From Chlorobiota bacterium (lineage in GTDB: Bacteria; Bacteroidota; Ignavibacteria; Kapaibacteriales; UBA961), in assembly GCA_014191195.1 (NCBI GenBank), contig BJGZ01000012.1:1-64000 (forward strand): 64,000 bases of DNA. The letters run 5' to 3'. The notes below the pieces were generated by a model. That model was given only the letters and a program-made list of their open reading frames with translations. It had not been told where the DNA came from and made no database searches. This document shows, one piece after another, positions 55,524-64,000 of this stretch (the stretch's first letter is position 1; the number at the start of each line of letters is the position of its first letter). Made by a program: the position numbers and the translations under genes.

Positions 55524-55787
55524 TGATCGGGCATTACCACCGAATTAAATCGGTTGGTGAATCTTCATAGGGCCCGTCCCTCAGATTCTCTAAATGAATA
55601 TGGTGCAATCTATAATTGCTGTACAAACATACATGTTTATTCGTTTTAAATAAACATTTTTTACTGTAGGTATGTACGATGAGATTTGTCTTAATATGTA
55701 AGTATACATAGACTGTATATGTCAATAGAAATGTACACGTAATTTCTTTACTATGGGGTGCATCATTTGCTATGAAGGACAGTATTA

Positions 55788-56327
55788 ATGCAAAAGGCAA
55801 AAGAGCGAGTATTTAGAAGATTAAATAATTCTTACTTTTTTTATCACCCTTTTGAACAGGGAAAATATAGAGAATCCTATGTTCCTCTGTGTAATCTGAG
55901 GGAACCAGGTGTTTATTCTTATAAAAGAAATGACATACCAAAAAATATTCATAAGGCAATAAAACAGTATCCAGAACTTAGAAAAATCATTGATGATGCA
56001 TTTGCAGATGCTAGTATTTTGATGCCTATCAATCATGATATTGATACAAAAATAAATGACGATCCTTTATTGGATCAATCAGAAAAATTCTCAAAATTTT
56101 TCTCTTCAATAAAAAGATTACCAAGTCAATATTTTTTAGCAAAAAATAATCATGTTGAAGTTAGTCATTCCGGTTTTCTGTTGAATATTCTTTTGATTGA
56201 CAAAAATAATTTAACACATAATCTCATTACTCTTAATGTAGCCGAGAATAATCACAAAGGATTATTAACAAAACAGGTTATGTTCTTTGTAGAACATAAT
56301 GATATGGATGAATTATTATCTCAATAA
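55788..56327 (+). CDS. Orphan hypothetical protein
   Basis: 179 residues, no signal peptide, no family recognised. Lys-, Asn- and aromatic-rich (QKAKERVFRRLNNSYFFYHP), with a beta-rich second half (HSGFLLNILLIDKNNLTHNL). It lies alone between the minus-strand unknown-metK pair and the TonB receptor gene, with 264 bp before it in which I see no gene, and ends at a very strong terminator 4 bp downstream. The terminator and clean frame support it being a real gene. Composition differs from its neighbours enough to suggest recent acquisition, but this is weak. Confidence 0.6.
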   Translation: MQKAKERVFRRLNNSYFFYHPFEQGKYRESYVPLCNLREPGVYSYKRNDIPKNIHKAIKQYPELRKIIDDAFADASILMPINHDIDTKINDDPLLDQSEKFSKFFSSIKRLPSQYFLAKNNHVEVSHSGFLLNILLIDKNNLTHNLITLNVAENNHKGLLTKQVMFFVEHNDMDELLSQ

Positions 56328-56330
56328 ATG

Positions 56331-56366
56331 AAAAAAACCGATATGAATATCATATCGGTTTTTTCT
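56331..56366. terminator. Strong bidirectional terminator
   Basis: AAAAAACCGATATGA / TCATATCGGTTTTTT, a perfect stem of about 15 bp with a 4-nt loop, serving the plus-strand orphan gene and the minus-strand TonB receptor gene that ends at 56384. Confidence 0.9.
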
Positions 56367-56383
56367 TATACGGCTTGAAAGAA

Positions 56384-59101
56384 TTAGAATGTATATGCCA
56401 ATCTGCCTTGAACCATACGTCCAATTGCAGCAGCTCCGATAAATTGCTGTACTTTATTATCTAATAAGTTTGTTGCATTCAGATTTAAGCTTAAACCTTC
56501 AACACCAGGAATACTATATTGAGCCGTTAAATCTAACATATGATAAGCATTTACATCGCCAATATAAACACCAGAATTCATACGGAAAGTATCTACCCAG
56601 CGCCATTGTACGCCGATATTAAGTCCTAAATCTGCATTGCGATGCATGATGCCAAGTGATGATTTGTATTTAGGTGCATTAAGTGCAATGGTATCTTTAG
56701 AAGTATTTCCTTCGCCTAAATCTTCACCATAAAATACATTCTTATTCACATAAGAAGCTGAACCTGAAATTGTAAATCTTGGTGATAATTCATATGTAAA
56801 TGCAGCATCACTTCCCATATATGTTATTTGACCATAATTTCGATATGAAAGTAGAATATCGCCTTTATGTGGAGTTTCATTTGGTGATACTGTACCAATA
56901 GGAACACTTGCATAAGCACCACAAACTTGTGCAGCTGTAGCATCAGCTTGTGCTTCGGGCATACCATTTTGCATAAGCGCACCTTTTAAAATAGGTTTTA
57001 AATAGGCAGTTACATCTGCTCCATTCATGAACACATTTGGGGTGACAACTTGTAAAGGAGAAACAAAATCGGTTACAGTTGACTGATACACATCTAAAGA
57101 AAATTTCAAGTTATCTGCTAATTTTCCTTGATAACCTAATTCGATTGTTTGAGTGCTAGATTGACGTAATTTGTCAACCTTGTGATCATTGTCTTGAAAA
57201 GGAATAAATGTTCTATTTGTAGGATTTAAAGAAGCCAAACTACCTTTTATAGTTGTAGGTGCCGGAATCAAAGATGTAAGCAATGGCTTTAGTGCGGCAA
57301 GTGCAGGATTTGCTGTAATGATAGCAGTTACTGCTTGCCACATATTGGCAACATTTCCTGTGCTAAGCCATATATCTTTACTTGGCGCAAATTGAGAAAC
57401 ATAATTTAAAACACCATTTGAACGATTAAATGTATATCCATTTCTTCCTGCAGCAGCTCCATATACACCAACAGCATAAGCAGGGTTTGCTGCACTAAAA
57501 CCAAAAGCATCTTTAACACTTAATAAATCCAAGAATAAATCATTTGTACCTGGATTACTAAATGCTGTATTAAAGGTAGCTCTTACAGAGGAATTATCAT
57601 CTAATTTATACATTAATGCTAATCGTGGAGACAAAACAAGTTCATCGATAACAGAATGTCTATCGGCACGAAGTGCAGCTAAAGCAGAGAATTTATCACC
57701 AAATTTTGCATCTGCCTGAAGATAGCCACCAATTTCTGTATAAGCATCATTTTCTTCATTCACACCGTTAATTGTACCATCTGTTACTGGATTAGTAGAA
57801 AAGAAATCTGCTCCATAGGTTAAACGTATTTTATCATTTACTTTATAAGCATCTTGAAGTCGTGCACCTAATAAAGTAGAACGATCAATAATTGGATTAC
57901 CAGTTCTTAAGAAATAGGTATTGCCAGCATCACTCATATTATAGAATACTTGAGCAAATAGATCATTTGAAGTTAATTGAGCATTGAGATAGGTATATCT
58001 CCAGTCTTTTCCATTTGCAGCACCAAGGCCTGTCATTTCGATTGTATTGACGGCTTGTGAAACGCCAGTATTCAATTGTAACATTGTATTCTCGCCAAGA
58101 TTATAATATAATCCAGCATCAACATTAAATCGTTCATGGGTATTCTGACGATTTCCAATCTTTAATGTATCTTCTGATACACCTGGTTTTAGGGCAGCAG
58201 CTCTGGCCTTCTGCTCTTCTGGGTCTACATATGCCCAATCATTTGCAGAAAAATATTGACCAGAAATCTTATATCCAATATCATCATTTACTGTTCCAGC
58301 ATGTCTTAATCCAACATTCATAAGATTTTGCATTCCACCAGCCAAAAAGACAGTTGTCCCTTTTGATGCAAACGGAGAACGAGTAATAATATTCAAGACG
58401 CCTTGTGTTGCATTTGGACCATACAATGCAGATGCTGGGCCACGAACCAATTCTATTCTTTCGATATCTTCATTAGAAGATGGAACAAAATAACCTACAT
58501 TAACTCTTAAGCTTGGTACTCCCGCAGGACGATAATCTGTTAATGTTAACAGTGAACCCGTAAATACATTATTAAATCCACGTACACTTACACTTTGTTG
58601 AGCAATACCTGTTTGAGAATAATCTACACCAGCCAAACCTCTTATGTGCTCTAGAGGTGTACTTTTAGGAGCTTCACGTATTGTTCTAGGTTCTATAACT
58701 GATACTGAAGCAGGTGCCTCGGATGCTTTTTGTTGCACACGTGATGCTGTTACAACTGTTACATCCATATCGATAGATGTTTCTGCTAACTGAACATCAT
58801 TAGTTGCATTACCATTATTCATAGAAAGATTTTCTTTCACATTCTTTTGATAACCAACACAAGAAACAGTAACAGTATAGCTTTTACTTGTTAAACCTTT
58901 TATTGAATAACGCCCTCGTGAATCAGAAAAACCACCAATAGGTTTTGTTGATTCAGAGTTACTTACCTTTATTGAAGCTCCTGGAATGGCTTGTCCATTA
59001 GGACCAGTAATACGACCACTAAGAATGCCTTGAGCAAATGTTGCAATGCTAGATAAAACAATGCATAATGAGATTGAAAAAACACGTATGAAAATCTTCA
59101 T
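56384..59101 (-). CDS. TonB-dependent outer-membrane receptor
   Basis: Energised outer-membrane import channel. Signal peptide MKIFIRVFSISLCIVLSSIATFA; then a carboxypeptidase-regulatory-like domain (about 26-110: SGRITGPNGQAIPGASIKVS, GFSDSRGRYSIKGL, VSCVGYQKN), the plug domain (about 115-240, with VTASRVQQKASEAPASVSVI, IERIELVRGPASALYGPNAT and GVLNIITRSPF), and a 22-strand-type barrel ending in VQGRLAYTF. 905 residues. No SusD gene follows, so this is not a typical SusCD polysaccharide system; the substrate is unknown (siderophore, vitamin or sugar). Standalone, with a terminator behind it. Confidence 0.93.
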   Translation of the reverse strand: MKIFIRVFSISLCIVLSSIATFAQGILSGRITGPNGQAIPGASIKVSNSESTKPIGGFSDSRGRYSIKGLTSKSYTVTVSCVGYQKNVKENLSMNNGNATNDVQLAETSIDMDVTVVTASRVQQKASEAPASVSVIEPRTIREAPKSTPLEHIRGLAGVDYSQTGIAQQSVSVRGFNNVFTGSLLTLTDYRPAGVPSLRVNVGYFVPSSNEDIERIELVRGPASALYGPNATQGVLNIITRSPFASKGTTVFLAGGMQNLMNVGLRHAGTVNDDIGYKISGQYFSANDWAYVDPEEQKARAAALKPGVSEDTLKIGNRQNTHERFNVDAGLYYNLGENTMLQLNTGVSQAVNTIEMTGLGAANGKDWRYTYLNAQLTSNDLFAQVFYNMSDAGNTYFLRTGNPIIDRSTLLGARLQDAYKVNDKIRLTYGADFFSTNPVTDGTINGVNEENDAYTEIGGYLQADAKFGDKFSALAALRADRHSVIDELVLSPRLALMYKLDDNSSVRATFNTAFSNPGTNDLFLDLLSVKDAFGFSAANPAYAVGVYGAAAGRNGYTFNRSNGVLNYVSQFAPSKDIWLSTGNVANMWQAVTAIITANPALAALKPLLTSLIPAPTTIKGSLASLNPTNRTFIPFQDNDHKVDKLRQSSTQTIELGYQGKLADNLKFSLDVYQSTVTDFVSPLQVVTPNVFMNGADVTAYLKPILKGALMQNGMPEAQADATAAQVCGAYASVPIGTVSPNETPHKGDILLSYRNYGQITYMGSDAAFTYELSPRFTISGSASYVNKNVFYGEDLGEGNTSKDTIALNAPKYKSSLGIMHRNADLGLNIGVQWRWVDTFRMNSGVYIGDVNAYHMLDLTAQYSIPGVEGLSLNLNATNLLDNKVQQFIGAAAIGRMVQGRLAYTF

Positions 59102-59586
59102 ACTTATTCTCCAAATGTGAATGGAATATAAAATATGTTCAAAGGAACATGATAATTTTTAAGGAGTATATGTGCGAAAGCAAGCAAGATTACTCTTTAC
59201 TATGTTGATATCTAGTTTTATAGTAGATTCACTTAGTAGAATTGCTCTTTTGATGCTTGGATGTACACATAAGTATTATAAAGTAATATGCTGCGACTAC
59301 AATAAATACTGCTACAATATAAGAAAAGGAATTAAGTAATAAAAAAAGTATATAAGTAATCGAATTGTAATGAGTTAGAAGCAGTATGTACTCATCAATT
59401 TATTTGTCATAGATTTTTCTTTAGATATAAATTGAAACCACATCAAAAGATATGCTTAATGGATAGAAACAAAAAGGCCAAAAACAGTATTTTGTTTCAT
59501 GATTTAAGTCCATGAAATACTTATATTATTGACATTATATACATATAATTTGATTTACATTTAACAAAGATTTTTCCAGAAAGTAT
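59102..59586. other. 485-bp intergenic region upstream of the TonB receptor and the glycosyltransferases
   Basis: AT-rich, no ORF of value and no RNA gene recognised. It must hold the divergent promoters for both flanking genes, but no full TTTG-N20-TAnnTTTG match was found. At 59486-59521 an imperfect hairpin (TTTCATG / CATGAAA with outer AGTA / TACT) is seen about 65 bp before the plus-strand gene. A 12-codon frame with AAGGAG in front starts at 59170 and is not convincing. Confidence 0.6.
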
Positions 59587-60633
59587 ATGATTCATTCTTT
59601 TAGACATATATCACCGCGTATCTTGGTGGTTGGAGGTAATGTAGGAACATGGAAAGCTCAAGATAGAGTATATGAAGCTGATCTGTTAAATGGTATTGAA
59701 TCATGGGTTTTTGCAAGTAATGGTACTTATTGTAATGAATTAGATATTACTCCAAGAATGATTGCGGATTTCGATATTGTTATTATGAATTTAAATGCAA
59801 TAGGCAGTTCAAAACGATTACAACAAGTTAGGGCACTTGCAGAGAATCGTCCCAAACATGTTATATGGATGACATTATTAGAAGGAGATATGAGAACATA
59901 TCTTAAACCTATGCCTCATTTGCGAGAACTTTTTGATGCCTCGTCTTTTGTGAATTGTATTAATATTAATGCTGAACATTTTATACAATCGTTAACACAG
60001 TCGCCAGTTTTTACATTGGGAATTCCTTATCCAGTTGATGGCGTTAGAGCATGTGCAATAAGCCGTGAACATCGATCAAGATCAGTGCATATTTGTCCAT
60101 TTTTAAAGACCAGATGGAATGAATATCAAGTTGCTACTCAATTGCATATACCGATAATTGGTTATGAAAGAAGATTGACAAGGAAATTCAGAAATCTTTT
60201 GTCAAATATGAGAGATTGTGGCAGCTTTTTCAATGTTGATATCAATAGAACATATATTTCAAAGCTTTTGCATTCTGCAGATTTAACAGTTGAATATGCA
60301 AAACCTTTTAAAGAATATTATGCTCATGCTAGCTCATCTCTATTATGGTTAAATTTAGATGATAGATATACTTGGGGTAGATATGTGTTAGATGCTGCTG
60401 CTTTAGGAGTTCCAATTATTAGCACTATTAGTACTGGACATGCTCCAAAACTGTTTCCTGAACTTACCGTTCAGAATCCATTTGATATCGATACAGCAGT
60501 GCAAATGGCACATCGAATAATGGAAGATGATAGATTTGCTAAAAATGCATGTGATTATGCTTTCGAGCACATTCAAGAATTTAAGCCTGATATGATGATG
60601 AAAAAATTATATACAATTATTGATACTTTATGA
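59587..60633 (+). CDS. Glycosyltransferase, GT-B type (putative)
   Basis: Recognised by fold pattern rather than a strong signature. N-terminal half: ISPRILVVGGNVGTWKAQ, then DFDIVIMNLNAIGSSKRL. C-terminal half: SSLLWLNLDDRYTWGRYVLD, AAALGVPIISTISTGHAPKL, and VQNPFDIDTAVQMAHRIMED, as in GT4-like group 1 transferases where an acidic residue contacts the sugar nucleotide. 348 residues. No signal peptide. Its last codon overlaps the next gene by 4 bp (ATGA), so the two act together, probably on a cell-surface glycan. Confidence 0.65.
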   Translation: MIHSFRHISPRILVVGGNVGTWKAQDRVYEADLLNGIESWVFASNGTYCNELDITPRMIADFDIVIMNLNAIGSSKRLQQVRALAENRPKHVIWMTLLEGDMRTYLKPMPHLRELFDASSFVNCININAEHFIQSLTQSPVFTLGIPYPVDGVRACAISREHRSRSVHICPFLKTRWNEYQVATQLHIPIIGYERRLTRKFRNLLSNMRDCGSFFNVDINRTYISKLLHSADLTVEYAKPFKEYYAHASSSLLWLNLDDRYTWGRYVLDAAALGVPIISTISTGHAPKLFPELTVQNPFDIDTAVQMAHRIMEDDRFAKNACDYAFEHIQEFKPDMMMKKLYTIIDTL

Positions 60634-61448
60634 GCACACCAACTATTCATATTGTATTTAGGGCATGCGATATTGTACAGTCAGTGAATAAAAATCCACG
60701 ACCTTTTATGCTTGATAAAACTACTTTAGTGCAGATTAGTTTTCAGAGTTTACTAGACTCTTTACATGGGATTCCGCATACAATTCAAGTGATTGGAGAT
60801 AAATTAAGCCCAACTTTATGTGATTTTTTTACAAAAAGAAATATAGATATTATTCATGGTGATTTTGGTAATGATGAATCTATCCGTAGAAGTTTTTTTG
60901 CCGGCGCTCATGTTTCTGATGATGATTGGGTTTATTTCTGCGAAGATGATTATGTGCATAAGCCAGACTCTATGCATTGTATGTATCATTTTATTCAAAA
61001 TCCAGAACAATGGATGGAATATTCTCGTAGAATATATACATGGAGTTCATTTATTGATCCAAGGAAACCAGATTTAATCATTCATCCAACTGATTATCCA
61101 GATCGATATAAAGGAAAATATCGTCGATTTTCTCTAATTTTCCATAGTGAAGATTGTCATTGGCGACAAATTACAGATACAACATTCACGTTTTTAATGA
61201 AAGGTTCTACTTTAAGAAAACGATTTGCTTTTTTGATGCAATGTGCCAAAGGTGCAAATGATAGAAAATTGAGTAAAGGGCTTTATGGGCGGCTAACATT
61301 TTTTGGTAAAGCTATGGGCTTATCGCCAATGCCAGGATTAGCTACACATATGCATCGTGATACTATGTCCCCATTATATGATTGGGAAACTTTAGTGTTT
61401 TCAATTAAAGATCGTTTAGAGCAAGAAGGACTTATTTCTAAAGTCTAA
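60630..61448 (+). CDS. Glycosyltransferase, GT-A type (putative)
   Basis: 272 residues with an N-terminal Rossmann-like start (TIHIVFRACDIVQSV) and a DxD-like cluster DDDWVYFCEDDYVH near residues 98-111 that would bind metal and nucleotide sugar. The later HRDTMSPLYDWETL is unassigned. Sequence is divergent from the common GT2 group. Paired by 4-bp overlap with the GT-B-type gene, in front of a beta-helix protein. Function inferred from motif only. Confidence 0.65.
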   Translation: MSTPTIHIVFRACDIVQSVNKNPRPFMLDKTTLVQISFQSLLDSLHGIPHTIQVIGDKLSPTLCDFFTKRNIDIIHGDFGNDESIRRSFFAGAHVSDDDWVYFCEDDYVHKPDSMHCMYHFIQNPEQWMEYSRRIYTWSSFIDPRKPDLIIHPTDYPDRYKGKYRRFSLIFHSEDCHWRQITDTTFTFLMKGSTLRKRFAFLMQCAKGANDRKLSKGLYGRLTFFGKAMGLSPMPGLATHMHRDTMSPLYDWETLVFSIKDRLEQEGLISKV

Positions 61449-61492
61449 TGTTTGTGTATAGATAATAGTTTAACTCTGATTTCAGAAAATGT

Positions 61493-62929
61493 ATGAATTA
61501 TACTTTGTTGATCTCTTGTTTGTATGTTTTATGCTGTATGTGCTTCTCTATGACAGCAACTACATTAACTGTAGGAATTGGCCAACAATTTCAAGATCCA
61601 AGAACTGCTTGTTTATCCGCAAAACCTGGCGATACTGTATTGATGTATCCTGCAGAATATAAAGGCTCATATTTTATTGAAAATATTAATGGTATTCAGA
61701 ACTCTCCGATTATTATTAGAGGAATTCACCGAGATAGTGTTGTCTTTTCTGGAGGTTCAGAATCCTTCCATTTTTCTGATTGCTCATATTTAATTATTGA
61801 GAATTTTACGATAAAAGGACAAACCGGCAATGGAATGAACTGTGATGATGCTGGAACATTTGATACACCAGCACATCATATTATATTTCGGAATCTTACT
61901 TTTTCTACAATGAATGCAAGTGGAAATAATGATCAACTAAAATTATCAGGTTTAGATAATTTTATTATTGAAGAATGTACATTCGAGGATGGATCTGCTG
62001 GTGGAAGTGGAGTAGATATGGTTGGATGTCATAATGGAGTATTTAGAAAAAATGTATTTATTCGTCAAGGTTCAAATTGTATACAAGCTAAAGGTGGCAC
62101 TCAATATATTCGAATTGAACAAAATTCATTTATAGATGGTGGGCAGCGAGCCTTAAATTTGGGTGGCTCTACAGGTTTGCAGTTTTTTCGTCCTTTGGAC
62201 GCACCTTTTGAAGCTGCAGATATGCTTGTTCATGCAAATATTTTTATTCGATCTACAACACCAATTGCTTATGTAGGATCTGTTCGAATAAAAGTTCAGC
62301 ACAATACAATTATCTTCCCAGAACGTTGGATATTTAGAATTCTTCAAGAAACTGTAGATCCAAATAGATTTTTAGCTTGTGGCGATAATGTGTTTCAGAA
62401 TAATCTGATTGTGTTTAAATCAAGTATTTCTAGACAAGTTAATATCGGTGGTAATACAGATCCAGCTAGCTTTATGCTAAGAAATAATCTATGGTATAAT
62501 ATTGATAATCCTATATCTTCCATATTACAAGAGCCTCAATTAAAGGAAAGCGGGGGAATATATGGCAAAGATCCATTATTAAAGAACATTGAACTTGGCG
62601 ATTTTCGTCTCATGAATTCAAGCCCTGCAATTGGCGCTGGCTTCCCTTTATCAAATAATGAAATAGATTTTGAATATAAACCATTTAAGAATCCACCTTC
62701 GATTGGTGCCTATGAAGGAGATGAGATCTCTTCAATATCATCTGAATCTAATCAATATAGCATTCGTACTACTAGAACATTAGACGGAATATGGCTAACA
62801 ATACCTCATGAATTTCTACCCAAAAAGGTGACAATCATTCATCTGAATGGGGCATTAGCTAAAACACTCTTAATCCAACATGAAACAATATTTATACCAC
62901 TTGACTATCATCAATTCTTGATATGGTAG
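61493..62929 (+). CDS. Exported right-handed beta-helix protein
   Basis: Signal peptide MNYTLLISCLYVLCCMCFSM. The N-terminal start QQFQDPRTACLSAKPGDTVL is typical of exported parallel beta-helix proteins, followed by repeats of the pattern xxIxIExxTFxxGxxxGxGVxM to about residue 370 (IIENFTIKGQTGNGMN, IIEECTFEDGSAGG, IRIEQNSFIDGGQ). The last 65 residues (KKVTIIHLNGALAKTLLIQ) look like a shortened T9SS-type sorting domain, but this is not strong. Could be a polysaccharide lyase or a glycan-binding surface protein. Follows the two glycosyltransferase genes by 44 bp. Confidence 0.75.
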   Translation: MNYTLLISCLYVLCCMCFSMTATTLTVGIGQQFQDPRTACLSAKPGDTVLMYPAEYKGSYFIENINGIQNSPIIIRGIHRDSVVFSGGSESFHFSDCSYLIIENFTIKGQTGNGMNCDDAGTFDTPAHHIIFRNLTFSTMNASGNNDQLKLSGLDNFIIEECTFEDGSAGGSGVDMVGCHNGVFRKNVFIRQGSNCIQAKGGTQYIRIEQNSFIDGGQRALNLGGSTGLQFFRPLDAPFEAADMLVHANIFIRSTTPIAYVGSVRIKVQHNTIIFPERWIFRILQETVDPNRFLACGDNVFQNNLIVFKSSISRQVNIGGNTDPASFMLRNNLWYNIDNPISSILQEPQLKESGGIYGKDPLLKNIELGDFRLMNSSPAIGAGFPLSNNEIDFEYKPFKNPPSIGAYEGDEISSISSESNQYSIRTTRTLDGIWLTIPHEFLPKKVTIIHLNGALAKTLLIQHETIFIPLDYHQFLIW

Positions 62930-62975
62930 TATGGTAAGGAAATCAGAATAAACATTCTTCCACATCCTTTTCAAT

Positions 62976-63010
62976 AAGCAGATATTTCAATAGAAATGTC
63001 TGCTTTTTTT
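62976..63010 (+). terminator. Terminator after the beta-helix gene
   Basis: 11-bp stem AGCAGATATTT / AAATGTCTGCT with one G-U pair and a 6-8-nt loop, followed by seven T. Confidence 0.85.
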
Positions 63011-63483
63011 ATGTCATATGAAATAAAATGTCTGTGAAAGTAACCATAAAAACATGAGTGTTTAATGTGTCAAAAATATTGTACAATGTCAACCTACACT
63101 GTTGATTACAATCATAATAAATCTATGACAACAATAAGAGTATTAATGTCATATTAAGAGAAGTGAAAATTAGTAAAGCATTGATATATAACAAGTTGCA
63201 AATAATTTAATATTGAAAAAATAAAGTTGGCACATCTATTGTATTATTTATAATATTCAATGTTTTATGGGTGGCTTTTTGAATATATAAGCACAAAAAA
63301 TGACAGGTGATTGTGCAGTACATTTTTAGAGTTTTGAATTTCATTATCTAGAATACCGGTGGCTATGATAATGAAATGGATAGGACGATTGAGCTATTAT
63401 TAAAGAAGGGTTGCAGTGATGAATATTCACTGTACATATGGGTATTTTATTTTTAATTATTATTTGATGAATTAGGTGATACA
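63011..63483. other. 473-bp intergenic region before the LamG-like gene
   Basis: Very AT-rich, no ORF, tRNA or repeat array recognised. It probably contains the promoter of the next gene, but I found no well-spaced TTTG / TAnnTTTG pair. Confidence 0.55.
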
Positions 63484-63990
63484 ATGATACGATTGGGTAT
63501 ATGGATATGTGTTTTACTGTGTATATGTATGGGGCAATCTGTAGCAAAAATACCAGATTATATCCCAAAACAAGGTTTAATAGGATATTGGCCTTTTAAT
63601 GGTAATGCACAAGATGAAAGTGGGAATGGACTTCATGCCTTAGTTAATGGACCTATATTAGTTGATGATAGATTTGGAAATCCCAAATCAGCATATTCAT
63701 TTTCGGGAATTAATGATAATATTGTTATAGATACTGCATTTTTTAATAATGGTTGGGATTCATTTACATTTACATGTTGGGTTTATCTAAATGAAACAAA
63801 AAATCCTAGAAATCCTAATAATAGCCATGTATTTTTAAATACAATGCCACATAATGGCCTAGGTATAGGATATAATTGGGGAAATTCTGAGCGATATAGT
63901 TTTAGTATTGGTAATGGGGAACCAGCACAACAATGGAATACAAATCTTTTTGATGCAAGGGGAGAATCAATAATGCATGACCATATATAG
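63484..63990 (+). CDS. Exported LamG / concanavalin-like domain protein, short or truncated
   Basis: Signal peptide MIRLGIWICVLLCICMGQSVA. From residue 25: YIPKQGLIGYWPFNGNAQDE, HALVNGPILVDDRFGNPKSA, YSFSGINDNIVIDT, the classical start of Bacteroidota LamG (LIGYWPFNGNANDESGNG type) repeats, and DSFTFTCWVYLNET. Such domains have about 150-170 residues and the proteins usually continue with more domains. Here the frame ends after MHDHI at TAG-TAA, 10 bp before the window end; a shift by two bases in the ATATATA tract just before would continue the frame as HIYSKIK. So this may be a frameshifted or phase-variable gene. Lectin-like or sugar-binding role is inference. Confidence 0.7.
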   Translation: MIRLGIWICVLLCICMGQSVAKIPDYIPKQGLIGYWPFNGNAQDESGNGLHALVNGPILVDDRFGNPKSAYSFSGINDNIVIDTAFFNNGWDSFTFTCWVYLNETKNPRNPNNSHVFLNTMPHNGLGIGYNWGNSERYSFSIGNGEPAQQWNTNLFDARGESIMHDHI

Positions 63991-64000
63991 TAAGATAAAA

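Noticed and set aside
59170-59208. 12-codon leader peptide with AAGGAG in front, upstream of the TonB receptor gene
   Set aside because: Wrong strand for the TonB gene, 380 bp from the next plus-strand gene, and no attenuator-like structure directly after it.

Overview
The window is AT-rich, densely coded DNA from a Gram-negative bacterium, most likely of the Bacteroidota / FCB superphylum. The clues are: promoters of the TTTG / TAnnTTTG type in front of both tRNA genes; a TonB-dependent receptor with an N-terminal carboxypeptidase-regulatory-like domain; a metalloprotease with a type IX secretion (T9SS) C-terminal sorting domain; a GldL/GldM-like motor pair; TPR-LuxR regulators; and starts without clear Shine-Dalgarno sequences. 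A deep branch such as Kapabacteria or Ignavibacteria would fit, but that placement is a guess. I see no insertion sequence, prophage, CRISPR array or rRNA.

Layout. 1-3.3 kb: 3' part of a giant repeat-built adhesin / fibre gene. 3.4 kb: tRNA-His with its own promoter and terminator. 3.5-6.8 kb (minus): HisA-like protein, secreted unknown protein, class II photolyase. 7-10.2 kb: GNAT-like protein, DivIC/FtsB-like division protein, SucD with an AT-hook-like tail, Ndk. 10.3-18.6 kb: one tightly packed run of eight genes (Nudix, two related secreted proteins, FumC, EngB, outer-membrane barrel, GldL-like, GldM-like). 18.6-24.8 kb: serine-palmitoyltransferase-like enzyme, two exported cyclophilins, glucan phosphorylase, Era. 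24.9-29 kb: fatty-acid hydroxylase, NuoC, lipoprotein, unknown, LepA. 29-32.3 kb: porin-like protein (minus), RsmB, fibronectin-III lipoprotein (minus). 32.5-37.8 kb: leucine dehydrogenase, NusB, nucleotidyltransferase, MetK, AhcY, ending at a strong terminator. 37.8-44.2 kb: MnmH (minus), tRNA-Glu, lytic transglycosylase, YggS, and a 1,111-residue Dna2-like nuclease-helicase (minus). 44.3-48.8 kb (minus): Lpd, TlpA-like thioredoxin, peroxiredoxin, OlsF-like bifunctional acyltransferase. 49-64 kb: accessory and surface region with T9SS-type M1 peptidase, NUC1 endonuclease, TPR-LuxR regulator, second MetK next to an unknown gene, TonB receptor, two glycosyltransferases, a beta-helix protein and a LamG-like fragment at the window end.

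How they fit together. MetK and AhcY are two steps of the activated methyl cycle. SucD, FumC and Lpd are central-carbon genes scattered away from their usual partners. The serine-palmitoyltransferase-like enzyme, fatty-acid hydroxylase and OlsF-like acyltransferase suggest an envelope rich in sphingolipid or aminoacyl lipids. The GldL/GldM-like pair suggests a proton-driven secretion or gliding motor, and the 49-kb peptidase is a plausible T9SS client. The most unusual items are the SucD AT-hook tail, the divergent GldLM-like pair inside a housekeeping operon, the HisA-like protein without key catalytic residues, and the second metK paired with an unknown gene.
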